A DNA stretch of 64,000 nucleotides from UBA4733 sp036734945. GTDB taxonomy: Bacteria; Chloroflexota; UBA4733. The stretch is taken from contig DAIMXP010000025.1 of the NCBI GenBank assembly GCA_036734945.1, positions 7,014 through 71,013 of the forward strand, read 5' to 3'. The translations under genes and the position numbers were made by a program. Numbering within the stretch: position 1 is the stretch's first letter; each line of letters begins with the position of its first letter. Below are positions 17,750 to 25,977 of the stretch, one piece after another. The notes below the pieces were generated by a model that made no database searches, was not told where the DNA came from, and saw only the letters and a list, made by a program, of their open reading frames with translations.

Positions 17750-17856
17750 CTGGCGACTAAAGTCGCGGCTACAAGAAGCGAAGTCCGCCTTCGCGGACTC
17801 GTTCCCAGCCCGCGCAGGCGGGCTTCGCCGGCATTAGGCGCGACTTCAGTCGCCAG
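17750..17856. repeat. GACTGAAGTC palindromic intergenic repeat, copy 3
   Basis: The left arm CTGGCGACTAAAGTCGCG starts at 17750 and the right arm CGCGACTTCAGTCGCCAG ends at 17856, so one arm position has mutated. Inner hairpins AGTCCGCC..GCGGACT and CAGCCCGC..GGCGGGCT are conserved. It separates the convergent hydrolase genes. Confidence 0.85.
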
Positions 17857-17894
17857 CCATCGACACACCGGGCCAGACTTGCCGGCTGCACCAC

Positions 17895-18599
17895 TCAGGC
17901 CGACCCCAGAGTCGCCTCGCGCCCGTCCTCCTGCAGCGTCTCCAGGAGCAGTGCGGTCAGCTCGCGTGGCGCTTGCAGGACGGCCCCGTGCCCGCTGGCC
18001 AGCTCCCGATAGCGCCAGCCAGGCTCACCTTGCAGCCGCTCAACGACGTGGTCAAGGATGGTCGATCGAGGGTTGGTGCAGCGAATGAAGGTGCGCGGCA
18101 CTTTGGACGCGGCGGCGTTGGTGAGCCGGATCGGCTGCAAGTAGGTCTGCAGCGGCTGGGCAGCCGCCCGTGGTCCGGCGTTCTTGCCGGGGGGAATGCG
18201 CCAGCCATCGCCCTGGGCGCGCGCGGTCGCCAGCCAGCCCTCGCGCGCCTGGGGAAACAGGTCGGCCACGGCCTCGCCATCCCTGGGAACCATGGCGTCG
18301 ACATAGACGACATGGGCCAGCCGCTCGGGCACACGATCGGCGACGCCGGTGATGACCATGCCGCCGTAGCTGCCCCCTACCAGCACGGCCTGCTGGAGAT
18401 CCTCGTAGACCAGGACGTTGACGACATCCTGGATGTGCGTGTCCAGGTTGGTATCCGGGCGGGCAAGGTGTACCCGCTCGCCAAGTCCGGTCAGTGTAGT
18501 GGCAACAAGCTCGTGGCCGGCTGCACGCAGCCTCGCTCGCATCTGGGCCCAGACCCACGCCCCGCCGTGACTGCCGGAAACCGTGACGAACACTGCCAT
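17895..18599 (-). CDS. Alpha/beta hydrolase (EstC/methyl-esterase-like)
   Basis: The protein has 234 residues. The N-terminal VTVSGSHGGAWVWAQM is the oxyanion HG region. The nucleophile is in LVGGSYGGMV (GxSxG), the acid is in VYVDAMVP and the catalytic His is in ASGHGAVL. The order and size match the small plant methyl-esterase/bacterial EstC group, which hydrolyses simple esters. It lies downstream of SBP 2 on the same strand and may belong to that operon. The substrate is unknown. Confidence 0.8.
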   Translation of the reverse strand: MAVFVTVSGSHGGAWVWAQMRARLRAAGHELVATTLTGLGERVHLARPDTNLDTHIQDVVNVLVYEDLQQAVLVGGSYGGMVITGVADRVPERLAHVVYVDAMVPRDGEAVADLFPQAREGWLATARAQGDGWRIPPGKNAGPRAAAQPLQTYLQPIRLTNAAASKVPRTFIRCTNPRSTILDHVVERLQGEPGWRYRELASGHGAVLQAPRELTALLLETLQEDGREATLGSA

Positions 18600-18704
18600 C
18601 GTACTCCCCTCCTAATCTTCATCTTCCTGTTCGTGTCCACCAGACGCGAGCGTCTGGCGGACCGCGAGCATTTGCGGACATCGTGCATATCGCGGCCGAG
18701 CGCA

Positions 18705-20183
18705 TCACGGCTGGGCCAGGATGCCGTTGATCTGGGCTGCAGCGGCGCGCAGACCGTCGGTCACGCCCACCGTGCCGGCAAAGACCTGTTGCCCTTGCTT
18801 GACGTATGCTGCCCAGACCTGATCAGCGTGCGGCGGGACGGACGTAGGTACCCCTAGCTTGCTGGCAATGTCCACGATCTTGCCGATGCTCGCCGGCACC
18901 GGATGCTGCTGGAGCTCCTGCTTGGCCCACTGCTGCAAGGCCACCAGTCGGGACGGCAGGTTGCCGGGAAAGAGCACCTGCGCCGGCGTTTGGTTCAGGA
19001 TCCACCAGCTCAGGAAGCCCCACGCCTCGTCCTGGTGCTTGCTCAAAGGCGAGAGGCCGTGCGTCGGCGCCGCGATTAGCAGCGAGTACTGACCGGCCGG
19101 CCCTTTCGGCGGCCAGGCGATATCCCAGTCCAGCGAGGGATTCGTCTGCAAAGTGCTGACCAGTGAACTTGGCCCGATCTGCAGCGCCACCCGGTTGGTT
19201 TCGAAGGGCGCTAGTTTCACCTTAAGGGGTTGCCACTCACTTGCCGGGAAGGTGACCTGATATTTCTGGATCAGATCAAGCAGATACTGGTGCTCGGCCA
19301 GCGAGGCGGGGCTGTCGACCAGCGCTTTCGTGCCGTCGGCCGACACCTCCTGAAAGCCGAAGGAGTCGAGGCATGTCAGGAAGAACGCGCCGTGGGGCGG
19401 CAGCAAGACATCGAGACCCCAGGACGCCTGGCTCGGGTCGGTGCTCTGATTGGTCAGCTTCTGGCCGAGCGCCAGCGCCGTCGTCTGGTAGTCCAGGTTG
19501 TCGCCCGGATCGAGCAGACCGGCGCGCCGCAGGAGCGCCTTGTTGTAAAAGAGCACGTCCGTGGACAGCATGGTGCCCCAGGCCCACAGCTTGCCCCCGT
19601 TCTGGGGGTAGCGCCCCTGCGCCAGCGCGGCGCTGACGTAGTTGCGCTGATCGATGCCACTGCGGGCGACGAAGGAATCCAGGTCCATCAGCACTTGCCC
19701 CCGGGCGAAGCTCTGCAAATGGTAGAAGTCAATCTCGATGAGGTCTGGCGGGTCGCCCGCGGCGGTCTCCGCCAGCATTTTCGTGTCGAGGGCATTGCTG
19801 CTGGCGCTGTACTCGACCGTGATGGTGAGGCCGGGATGGAGTTGCTGGTAGGGAGCGATCAACTCCTTGTTGTAGACCGCCTGGCTCGGCGCCTGGCCCA
19901 TCCAGGAGCCGATGCGTAAGCCAATGGAGCGAGAGCCTGGCGGCGTGGGGCGGGCGCTTGCCGTCGAGGCGCTCCTGCTTGGCGCGACGGTGGTGGCGCC
20001 CGTTCGCGCCGCCGTGGGAACCGCGCTCGGTGAGGAGGCGCTCGCGCTGGACGTTGCGCTGGACGTACCGGAGCAAGCGGCCAGCACGCCGGTTCCCAGG
20101 CCAGCCAGGCTGAGGAGCGCTGCAACTCGCCCCAGCATGGAGCGCCGGCTCAGGCGCCGAGCAGAGAGCATCACGGGAATCAT
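18705..20183 (-). CDS. ABC-type solute-binding lipoprotein (SBP 2)
   Basis: The 492-residue protein has a twin-arginine signal (LSRRSMLGR), lipobox VLAAC and a Ser/Ala/Thr-rich tether of about 50 residues. The family-1 fold follows: ITVEYSASSNALDTKMLAETAAGDPPDL, LFYNKALLRRAG and EAWGFLSWWILNQ. It is paralogous to SBP 10 (57932-59449); both share FLSWW..NQT and PGNLPS near the C-terminus. GGAGAGG precedes the ATG. It follows the SGNH-like gene at 20289 in an apparent operon. No transporter subunits adjoin it. Confidence 0.85.
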   Translation of the reverse strand: MIPVMLSARRLSRRSMLGRVAALLSLAGLGTGVLAACSGTSSATSSASASSPSAVPTAARTGATTVAPSRSASTASARPTPPGSRSIGLRIGSWMGQAPSQAVYNKELIAPYQQLHPGLTITVEYSASSNALDTKMLAETAAGDPPDLIEIDFYHLQSFARGQVLMDLDSFVARSGIDQRNYVSAALAQGRYPQNGGKLWAWGTMLSTDVLFYNKALLRRAGLLDPGDNLDYQTTALALGQKLTNQSTDPSQASWGLDVLLPPHGAFFLTCLDSFGFQEVSADGTKALVDSPASLAEHQYLLDLIQKYQVTFPASEWQPLKVKLAPFETNRVALQIGPSSLVSTLQTNPSLDWDIAWPPKGPAGQYSLLIAAPTHGLSPLSKHQDEAWGFLSWWILNQTPAQVLFPGNLPSRLVALQQWAKQELQQHPVPASIGKIVDIASKLGVPTSVPPHADQVWAAYVKQGQQVFAGTVGVTDGLRAAAAQINGILAQP

Positions 20184-20288
20184 GTCCTCTCCTTTTCACG
20201 CTGTGACGAACAGCTAACGCCAACGCTCCAGCTCCGGCCGCCCAACGGCACAGTGGCCGGCCGCGCTGAGGCCGGCGCGGGCGCTCGC

Positions 20289-21245
20289 TTACTGCGCTAC
20301 GAACCACCCTTTCGCCGTGTCGTCGGACTTCAGGAAGCGCAGCAGCAACGCGGTAGTCTTCTGGCAGCCACTGACCGACGGGTGGAGTCCGTCGGCGCGA
20401 ACGTCTTCGGGCGTCCAGGTCAGGCCATCACTGCGGCCTTTGGTCCCGTCGGTCCACAAATACGGCCCCCAGGCCAGCCATGGTCGCTTCACTCCGCTGT
20501 TGATCGCCTCTTCGATCAGCCACTTGACGGCGAAGCCGTTGTGATAGCTGTGGGGCTCCGGGCTGGAGTCGCGGGTGGAGTAACCCCCGTAGGTGCGGCT
20601 CGCGGCGTAGATGAGTTGCAGGTTGGGATAGCGCCGCGCCAGCAGCGCGATATCGGCGGCGAAGGCGCGTTGCTGGTGGCGCGCCTCCTCCGGGAATCCG
20701 CCGAGGAACAGGCGCTTGGGGATGACCTCCTTGAACCAGACGACCTGCACCTGCGCATCGCTGAGGCCGGCCTGGCGCATACGCTCGTCGACCACCTTCC
20801 AGTAGTTGGCGTCGGGGTTGCTGATGATCAGGGCATTCTGGCTGCCCTGGGCGCCATCAAGGAGCACCAGCCGGGGGTTCTTCTGCCGGTCGCCATCAGC
20901 TTCCAGCTTGAACGCGGAGAACTCCTGGGTGGTGTTGGAGTAACCGATGCTCAGGAAGACAATCGCACCGTCCGTCGCCGGTACACCGTCCTGGTTCAGC
21001 GGCTGCACCGCCCGGGCGCGCCCTAGCCCGATCTGCCGGTAGGCGGCCGGCGGCTCATTCTTGCCGCCGGGGTACAGCCCGCCCTGGAACCCCTCATGAG
21101 TAGCCGTTCCCAGATCGGTCAGGGGAATGAGACCCACAGAGGTGCGGCTGAAGTCGACCATGCTCTCCAGAATACGGGCGGCGGGATTGGCGCCCGGCCG
21201 TGGCACTTCGGGTCCCGGAGCATCACCGGTCGGCGGCGTTGTCAT
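20289..21245 (-). CDS. SGNH-hydrolase-like protein of unknown family (paralogue 1)
   Basis: The 318-residue protein has no obvious signal peptide. It has a paralogue at 31411-32328, with shared blocks GLIPLTDLGT/GFVPLTDLGT, GGLYP.G, SNTT.E, GFAVKWLIEE, WLAWGPYLWTDG and DG.HPS. The C-terminal ADGLHPSVSGCQK resembles block V (DxxH) of SGNH esterases, and LSIGYSNTT could carry the nucleophile in an altered block I in place of GDS. An esterase or deacylase role is plausible but unproven. It lies between SBP 3 and SBP 2 on the same strand. Confidence 0.6.
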   Translation of the reverse strand: MTTPPTGDAPGPEVPRPGANPAARILESMVDFSRTSVGLIPLTDLGTATHEGFQGGLYPGGKNEPPAAYRQIGLGRARAVQPLNQDGVPATDGAIVFLSIGYSNTTQEFSAFKLEADGDRQKNPRLVLLDGAQGSQNALIISNPDANYWKVVDERMRQAGLSDAQVQVVWFKEVIPKRLFLGGFPEEARHQQRAFAADIALLARRYPNLQLIYAASRTYGGYSTRDSSPEPHSYHNGFAVKWLIEEAINSGVKRPWLAWGPYLWTDGTKGRSDGLTWTPEDVRADGLHPSVSGCQKTTALLLRFLKSDDTAKGWFVAQ

Positions 21246-21348
21246 GACAGACCTCTATTCTCAGCGCATAGCGAACCGCGCTCGCCCTCCGAAGGGCATG
21301 GTCCACGGCTGTCCGTGACTGCTGCAGGCGCAAAGAGCCGTTCGGACT

Positions 21349-21450
21349 TCATCGGAGCACCCCAGCGCACAGACGCCGGGCAAAGAAGTCCAGCGTCAAC
21401 TCCCAGGATTGCGCTATGGCTGCGGGCGAACCACGGTAGATGAAGCCGGT
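21349..21450 (-). pseudogene. C-terminal remnant of a dienelactone-hydrolase-like gene
   Basis: Read on the minus strand, this stretch encodes GFIYRGSPAAIAQSWE followed by LTLDFFARRL and a stop. The intact hydrolase at 16675-17721 ends GFNHGGSPEATAESWR then LTLDFFARRL. About 30 residues match and nothing upstream resembles the rest of the enzyme, so this is a gene tail left by rearrangement. The neighbouring bases 21245-21348 show nothing I recognise. Confidence 0.75.
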
Positions 21451-21513
21451 GGCCCGCGGGCGGGTCACTGGTTCCGTGTATTCCTGTGCCTCCGGGCGTG
21501 GGAGCGCTCAACG

Positions 21514-23016
21514 TTAACAAACCCCCACCGCGCTGCCGGTAACGCAGAGCTTCTTGCCAACGTTGGGTGCGAGGACGGCCGTCACCGCCGTCTGCACACT
21601 GGTCAGGGCCGCCGATACACTGGCCTGTCCTGCCCACAGCGTGTTGTTCAGGATCGGGTTGAACACGGTCAGCAGATGGATGCTGTCGACGAAGGCGTGG
21701 GTAAACGGCGGCTTGCCGTGTTGGAGCGCCCCCTCGAAGGCCTGTTTGAGCTCCTCCTTCGGCAGGAGGGTGTACGTTGGATACCACTCGTCCAGCAGCG
21801 TGCGGTTGGCCGGCGGCGAACCGGTGGATGCCATCATGCCGCGCAAACCCGCCGGGCCGGTGAGGTACGAGAGGAGGGCCCAGGCCTGATCGGGAACCCT
21901 GGACTTCGCCGCCAGCACGTAGGAATCCGGCAAGAGCGGATTGGTATTGGCCTTGTCCCGGGGAAAGGCGGCGATGCCCAGCTCGAATTTCACCGTCTTG
22001 AGGAATGGCGTAAGCGCGAAACCACCACGGAAGACCATGGCGATGCGCTGCTCGGCAAACGGGTCCTGGTTCGCCGCCAGCCCAAGCGCTTTCACGTCCG
22101 CCGTGCTCGGCGCCACGTGCTCTTTGAACATCAGGTCGGCAAAGAAGGTGTAGGCAGCCTGGGCCCCGGCGCTGTCGAAGCTGGCCTTGGATGGGTAACC
22201 TGTGCTGTAGCCGTCGGCCGACCAGGGGTCGGCAGCCCACAGCCAGCCCTCGACGGTCTCATTGCTGACGCAGCCATTGCCATTGACGCCGTACTGCGCG
22301 TCAGCCTGACCCGGATTGCGGGTGAGTTGGCGCGCTGTGGCGGTCATGACCTCGACGGTCCAACTCTGGTCATCCCAGTTTGCCGGCGGCAGGGGCGCCC
22401 CTGCCTTCGTCAACAAGTCCTTGTTGTAGAAGAGGAAGGAGCCGTAGACGCTGTACGGCATCGCGATGACGTGGCCCTGCACGCTGAACAGGTCGCGCAC
22501 GGGCTTGTCGAAGACGGTCATGTCCACCTTGTCGCGCTGGATGAACGGGGTGAGGTCGCGCACCATGCCCAACGCCCCGTAGCCGCGCGCTCCGGTGCCG
22601 GCGTGGGGCACCCAGAGGTCGGCCGGTGTGCCGCCGGCCTGCATTGTTTGCAGCTTGGCATCGAGCTGCGGTTGGGGAATGTTGAGCCATTCAACCTTGA
22701 TGGCGGGATTGGCCTGCTCGAAGCCCGGGATGGCGACATCCTTCTCCCACTTGTTCCAGGTTGCGTCGGCCCAGGTCGCCCAGGTGACGGTCGCGGCGCC
22801 CGCCACAGGACGGCTCGACTGAGGAGCCGCCACTACGGTGCTGGATGCAGCCGCGGCGGTGCTGGCGCTGCGTGTCGTGGCCGCAATGACGGGCTTGGGG
22901 ACGGGACCAACACTCGCTCCCGCCCCCAGGCTACAGGCGGCAAGCGGCCCCGTCGAGCTGATCGTGAGGACTCCGGTCAAGCGCAGTAAGTCCCGTCTTG
23001 TCAAACTGACAGGCAT
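21514..23016 (-). CDS. ABC-type solute-binding lipoprotein (SBP 3)
   Basis: The 500-residue protein has a Tat-like N-terminus SLTRRDLLRL, lipobox PLAAC and an Ala/Ser/Val-rich tether. It is very close to SBP 5 (29701-31182) throughout, for example WEKDVAIPGFE.ANPAI, LWVPHA.TGARGY and MPYSVYGSFLFYNKDLL. Both copies end unusually, with two cysteines within the last 14 residues (LCVTG..VGVC here). It heads a minus-strand group SBP 3, SGNH-like protein, SBP 2. AAAGGAAG precedes the ATG. Confidence 0.87.
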   Translation of the reverse strand: MPVSLTRRDLLRLTGVLTISSTGPLAACSLGAGASVGPVPKPVIAATTRSASTAAAASSTVVAAPQSSRPVAGAATVTWATWADATWNKWEKDVAIPGFEQANPAIKVEWLNIPQPQLDAKLQTMQAGGTPADLWVPHAGTGARGYGALGMVRDLTPFIQRDKVDMTVFDKPVRDLFSVQGHVIAMPYSVYGSFLFYNKDLLTKAGAPLPPANWDDQSWTVEVMTATARQLTRNPGQADAQYGVNGNGCVSNETVEGWLWAADPWSADGYSTGYPSKASFDSAGAQAAYTFFADLMFKEHVAPSTADVKALGLAANQDPFAEQRIAMVFRGGFALTPFLKTVKFELGIAAFPRDKANTNPLLPDSYVLAAKSRVPDQAWALLSYLTGPAGLRGMMASTGSPPANRTLLDEWYPTYTLLPKEELKQAFEGALQHGKPPFTHAFVDSIHLLTVFNPILNNTLWAGQASVSAALTSVQTAVTAVLAPNVGKKLCVTGSAVGVC

Positions 23017-23046
23017 CGGCTTCCTTTCTCCCTCCTGGTTCCTTCC

Positions 23047-23856
23047 CTACCTAAATTGTGCGCTACTCGCGCCGACGAGGTGCTGCCACATCTCTCGGCG
23101 TAGAGCGCGCTCCTTGTAGTGGTCAGACTGCGAGCACGTGCAGGCTTTCTCAAATGTGAGACGGCCGAGCGACCTGGTTGCCTGCTCCGGGTCGTGGTCC
23201 CAAGTCGGAACCGAGGGATCACTGAGCCGATCAAACAGGAACTTCAGCATGTAGCGCGCCGTGTCTCCCTCGTTGCGCGTCCCAGCATGCCAGATGTCGT
23301 AGTGCGCCAGGACAACGGCGCCGGCTCGAACCGTCAGGAGCACCTGGTCACGGAGATTGGCGTAGGTCGCCATGAGCTCAGTCGGGGCATTGCGGAAGTG
23401 GGTACCGGGGAGGATGACCGTCGGCCCCAACGCCTCGGGGACGTCCTGCGGGTAGTAGAAGCCGAGCACGACGCGTATCTGGTGGTGACGTTGGTTCAGG
23501 CCATCCTGATGCCAGGCCTGGCTGCGCATCCCCGGTAGGCTGACGTGACAGTGCCGGTGCGACTTCATCCGATAATCGGCGCCGAGGAGACTGATGAGGG
23601 CCCCGTGGACTGCCGGGTGCTGCCACACCTGTTGCAACTGGGGGACCAGATCAAGGATGGCGTCGCCGGGATTCTCCGCCGACCGCGCAAGGACCTGCGT
23701 GAGGTCGGCGTAGACCTCCCGATGGAACGCCGCCGGCAGGTCCGTCTCGATAATGTGGTAGCCACGGATGATAAACGAGATGACTTCATCGTCCGTGAGC
23801 AACACCTGTGCAGCAGTCTGCATGTCCGGCTGCCGGGTGAGTACTGCCTCACTCAT
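23047..23856 (-). CDS. Phytanoyl-CoA dioxygenase (PhyH) family protein
   Basis: The protein has 269 residues from the ATG placed six bases after GGAGG; its start overlaps the stop of the upstream gene, suggesting translational coupling. The Fe(II)-binding HxD is in AWHQDGLNQ and the distal His in YDIWHAGTRNEGD, with a following Arg (ARYMLKF) that would bind 2-oxoglutarate. LGPTVILPGTHFRN is typical of the family. It is probably a 2-oxoglutarate-dependent hydroxylase of a small molecule. It lies between SBP 4 and SBP 3 on the same strand. Confidence 0.8.
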   Translation of the reverse strand: MSEAVLTRQPDMQTAAQVLLTDDEVISFIIRGYHIIETDLPAAFHREVYADLTQVLARSAENPGDAILDLVPQLQQVWQHPAVHGALISLLGADYRMKSHRHCHVSLPGMRSQAWHQDGLNQRHHQIRVVLGFYYPQDVPEALGPTVILPGTHFRNAPTELMATYANLRDQVLLTVRAGAVVLAHYDIWHAGTRNEGDTARYMLKFLFDRLSDPSVPTWDHDPEQATRSLGRLTFEKACTCSQSDHYKERALRREMWQHLVGASSAQFR

Positions 23857-24235
23857 CATATGCCTCCATCTTCTGTAGGATGAACTCGAAGCCGAGCACG
23901 TCGATCTCTCGGTCATCGAATGCCACGCGCAACTGCGGGAAACTGACGACTTGCCAGCCGTCCACGATGGCGGCATGGACGGTAGCGTAGGGCCACTGCA
24001 CGTTGGATGCTACCTGCGTGACCGAGCCGCGAACGGGTTCGTGCAACGCCATACCGATGACGGGAGAGCGGATGCTCGGCGTGGACGCCTGCAAATAGAG
24101 GAGGCGTTGTCGACGGCAGCGGACAGGCAGATCCACTGCAGCGAGCAACTCGTCAAAGTCTTGCTCCGTCAACCCCCCGTTACGCAGTTTTTGGCGTGAC
24201 CGCGCTGTCCAGGCTGCGACCTGTTCTCGCTCCAT
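23849..24235 (-). CDS. Hypothetical protein coupled to the PhyH dioxygenase
   Basis: I do not recognise this 128-residue protein. It is hydrophilic at the N-terminus (MEREQVAAWTARSRQKL) with a mixed alpha/beta C-terminal half (VVSFPQLRVAFDDREIDVLGFEFILQ) and no signal peptide. Its last codons overlap the start of the PhyH gene, so the two products are probably made together. It might be an accessory or substrate-recruiting partner, but this rests on context only. Confidence 0.6.
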   Translation of the reverse strand: MEREQVAAWTARSRQKLRNGGLTEQDFDELLAAVDLPVRCRRQRLLYLQASTPSIRSPVIGMALHEPVRGSVTQVASNVQWPYATVHAAIVDGWQVVSFPQLRVAFDDREIDVLGFEFILQKMEAYDE

Positions 24236-24289
24236 GCTGACACGTGCTCCTCTCCCTCAAGGCGGCGAAGGCGAACGAGCGAGCGGCCG

Positions 24290-25876
24290 CTAGGTCGCGC
24301 TCAGCAACTGGTTGCCCTGGTCCGTGATCGTTCTGGCCACCTCCTGCGGTGACTTGCCTTCGTAGAGCAGGGAGGTGATCTCTGAGCTAAAGAGCTTGTC
24401 TACTTGCGATTGTTGCGGATTGTCTTTGGTCAGTGGCGGGAGGGAAAGCTGCCTCGCCGTCGCCTCGATCAGGGCCAGGTTGTGGGGCCTCTGCGTCCCC
24501 ATGCTCTTCCGCCAGGCTGGTAGGTCCGACTGGCGTCCGACCATTTGGCCGTAGCTCACGGCGTTTTCCACATCGACGGCCGGGCTGAGCATGAAGGTGG
24601 CATAGGTCCAGGCGGCATCCTGCTGCTTCGAGGCAAGGGCAATACCCAGGTGGCCGACGTTGCCGTAGGTGGGATTGCCGGCCGGTCCGGCCGGCGTTGG
24701 CGCTACATCCCAGTCGAAGGAGGCCGTCCGCCACCAGGCGGCGGCGGCCATCCAGTAGATAGCCTGGGCGACGCGATTGCCCGTGATGAGGCCGTTGGAT
24801 TTCGCTTCCCCCTGGAGGGGCATCGTCCGCAGTTGCGGTCCCAGCCGGTAGAGTACCTGCAGCGCCTGGACACCGGCATCGCTGTTGAGGATCACCTTGG
24901 TGCGGTCGGCGTTCATGTAGTCGGCGCCGTAGGCGTGGAGGAGGATCAGCACCCACGTCATCACCTCCCAGTCCTCGGGTGAGCCGAGACCGGCCTGGTC
25001 CAGGGTTTGGGGGGAGGAACGCTTCGTCATGGCCTGGGCGTTGTCGACGAGGGCATCCCAGGTCCACTGCTTGTTCTGCACCGCCTCGTCTGGCGTCGGG
25101 CGCCCGGCAGCAGCGAAGAGGTCTTTATTGTAGAAGAGCAAGGCAGCGCCCAGGCCGCCGGACATGGCCACCTGCGCGCCCTGGTACTGGTTGGCCTGAC
25201 GCGCGGCCGGCCAGAAGTCCTGCCAGTTGAAAGCGGCGTCCTGCGCGATGCGGCTATCCAGCTTGAGCAGCACGCCCCGAACGGCCAGGTCGGCAACCCC
25301 GCCCGAACCGGGATAGGCCATGTTCAGCACGTCGGGGGGCGTATTGCTCGCCAGCATGATCAGCACCTTCTGGTTGATCTGCGCGCCGCCGGCCGTCACA
25401 TAATCGACGCCGATGTCCGGGTGCTGCTGTCGGAACAACTGGATGAAGTGCTGGCTGAGCTGATTCTGCGCCTGGGCGGCGGTCGTGTGACTCGTCACGA
25501 TGATTGTGGTCTTCTGGGCAGCGGCGCTCTGCTGGGTAGCGGGCCCCGGAGTGGCTGTTGGGACAGGAACAGTTGTGACGGCCACGCTGCCGGCTGTGGC
25601 CGCCGTAGCCCTCGCGCGTGAGCTCGCAATGTTGGACGCAGGCTGAGTCGCGACGGTCACGTTGCTCGTTTGTGCTGTGACTGCTGAGGTTGCCGTGCTG
25701 TCACAGGCGGTGAGGAGGGCGACCGCAGGGAGCGCGATGCTGCCGCGGATGAGGGCCGGCGAGAGAGACCTGGTCGAGGGGCGCGTGCAGCATATGGCAT
25801 GGTGAGCATGGCATTCTCCATCCACAACACAGTCTTTGACACGTGGAGGATAACGATACCATGGCAACGATCCCAC
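24290..25876 (-). CDS. ABC-type solute-binding lipoprotein (SBP 4), start uncertain
   Basis: This family-1 SBP is paralogous to SBP 8 (45010-46467), sharing NQKVLIMLASNTPPD/NKVLTMFTAGTPPD, LLKLD.R..QD..FNW.DFWPA and YNKDLFAAAG. The lipobox is VALLTAC. The N-terminus is odd. The best ribosome site (GGAG six bases before an ATG at 25809) is one base out of frame with the lipobox, while the in-frame starts (GTG 25876, GTG 25825) have poor sites. A frameshift in the signal-peptide region or a sequence error is possible. Confidence 0.75.
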   Translation of the reverse strand: MGSLPWYRYPPRVKDCVVDGECHAHHAICCTRPSTRSLSPALIRGSIALPAVALLTACDSTATSAVTAQTSNVTVATQPASNIASSRARATAATAGSVAVTTVPVPTATPGPATQQSAAAQKTTIIVTSHTTAAQAQNQLSQHFIQLFRQQHPDIGVDYVTAGGAQINQKVLIMLASNTPPDVLNMAYPGSGGVADLAVRGVLLKLDSRIAQDAAFNWQDFWPAARQANQYQGAQVAMSGGLGAALLFYNKDLFAAAGRPTPDEAVQNKQWTWDALVDNAQAMTKRSSPQTLDQAGLGSPEDWEVMTWVLILLHAYGADYMNADRTKVILNSDAGVQALQVLYRLGPQLRTMPLQGEAKSNGLITGNRVAQAIYWMAAAAWWRTASFDWDVAPTPAGPAGNPTYGNVGHLGIALASKQQDAAWTYATFMLSPAVDVENAVSYGQMVGRQSDLPAWRKSMGTQRPHNLALIEATARQLSLPPLTKDNPQQSQVDKLFSSEITSLLYEGKSPQEVARTITDQGNQLLSAT

Positions 25877-25977
25877 ATGGTACTTTCTGAGCGAGTGCAG
25901 GCTTTCGTGGAGTCAGTACAGCCTCGCGCAAGCAGTGTACGGATTCTTTTCTTCCCAAGCGAGAGGAGCGCCCGATT

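Noticed and set aside
21409..22989. A 526-codon plus-strand ORF opposite SBP 3
   Set aside because: It is fully antisense to a clear SBP gene, has no recognisable domain and a composition typical of GC-rich shadow frames.
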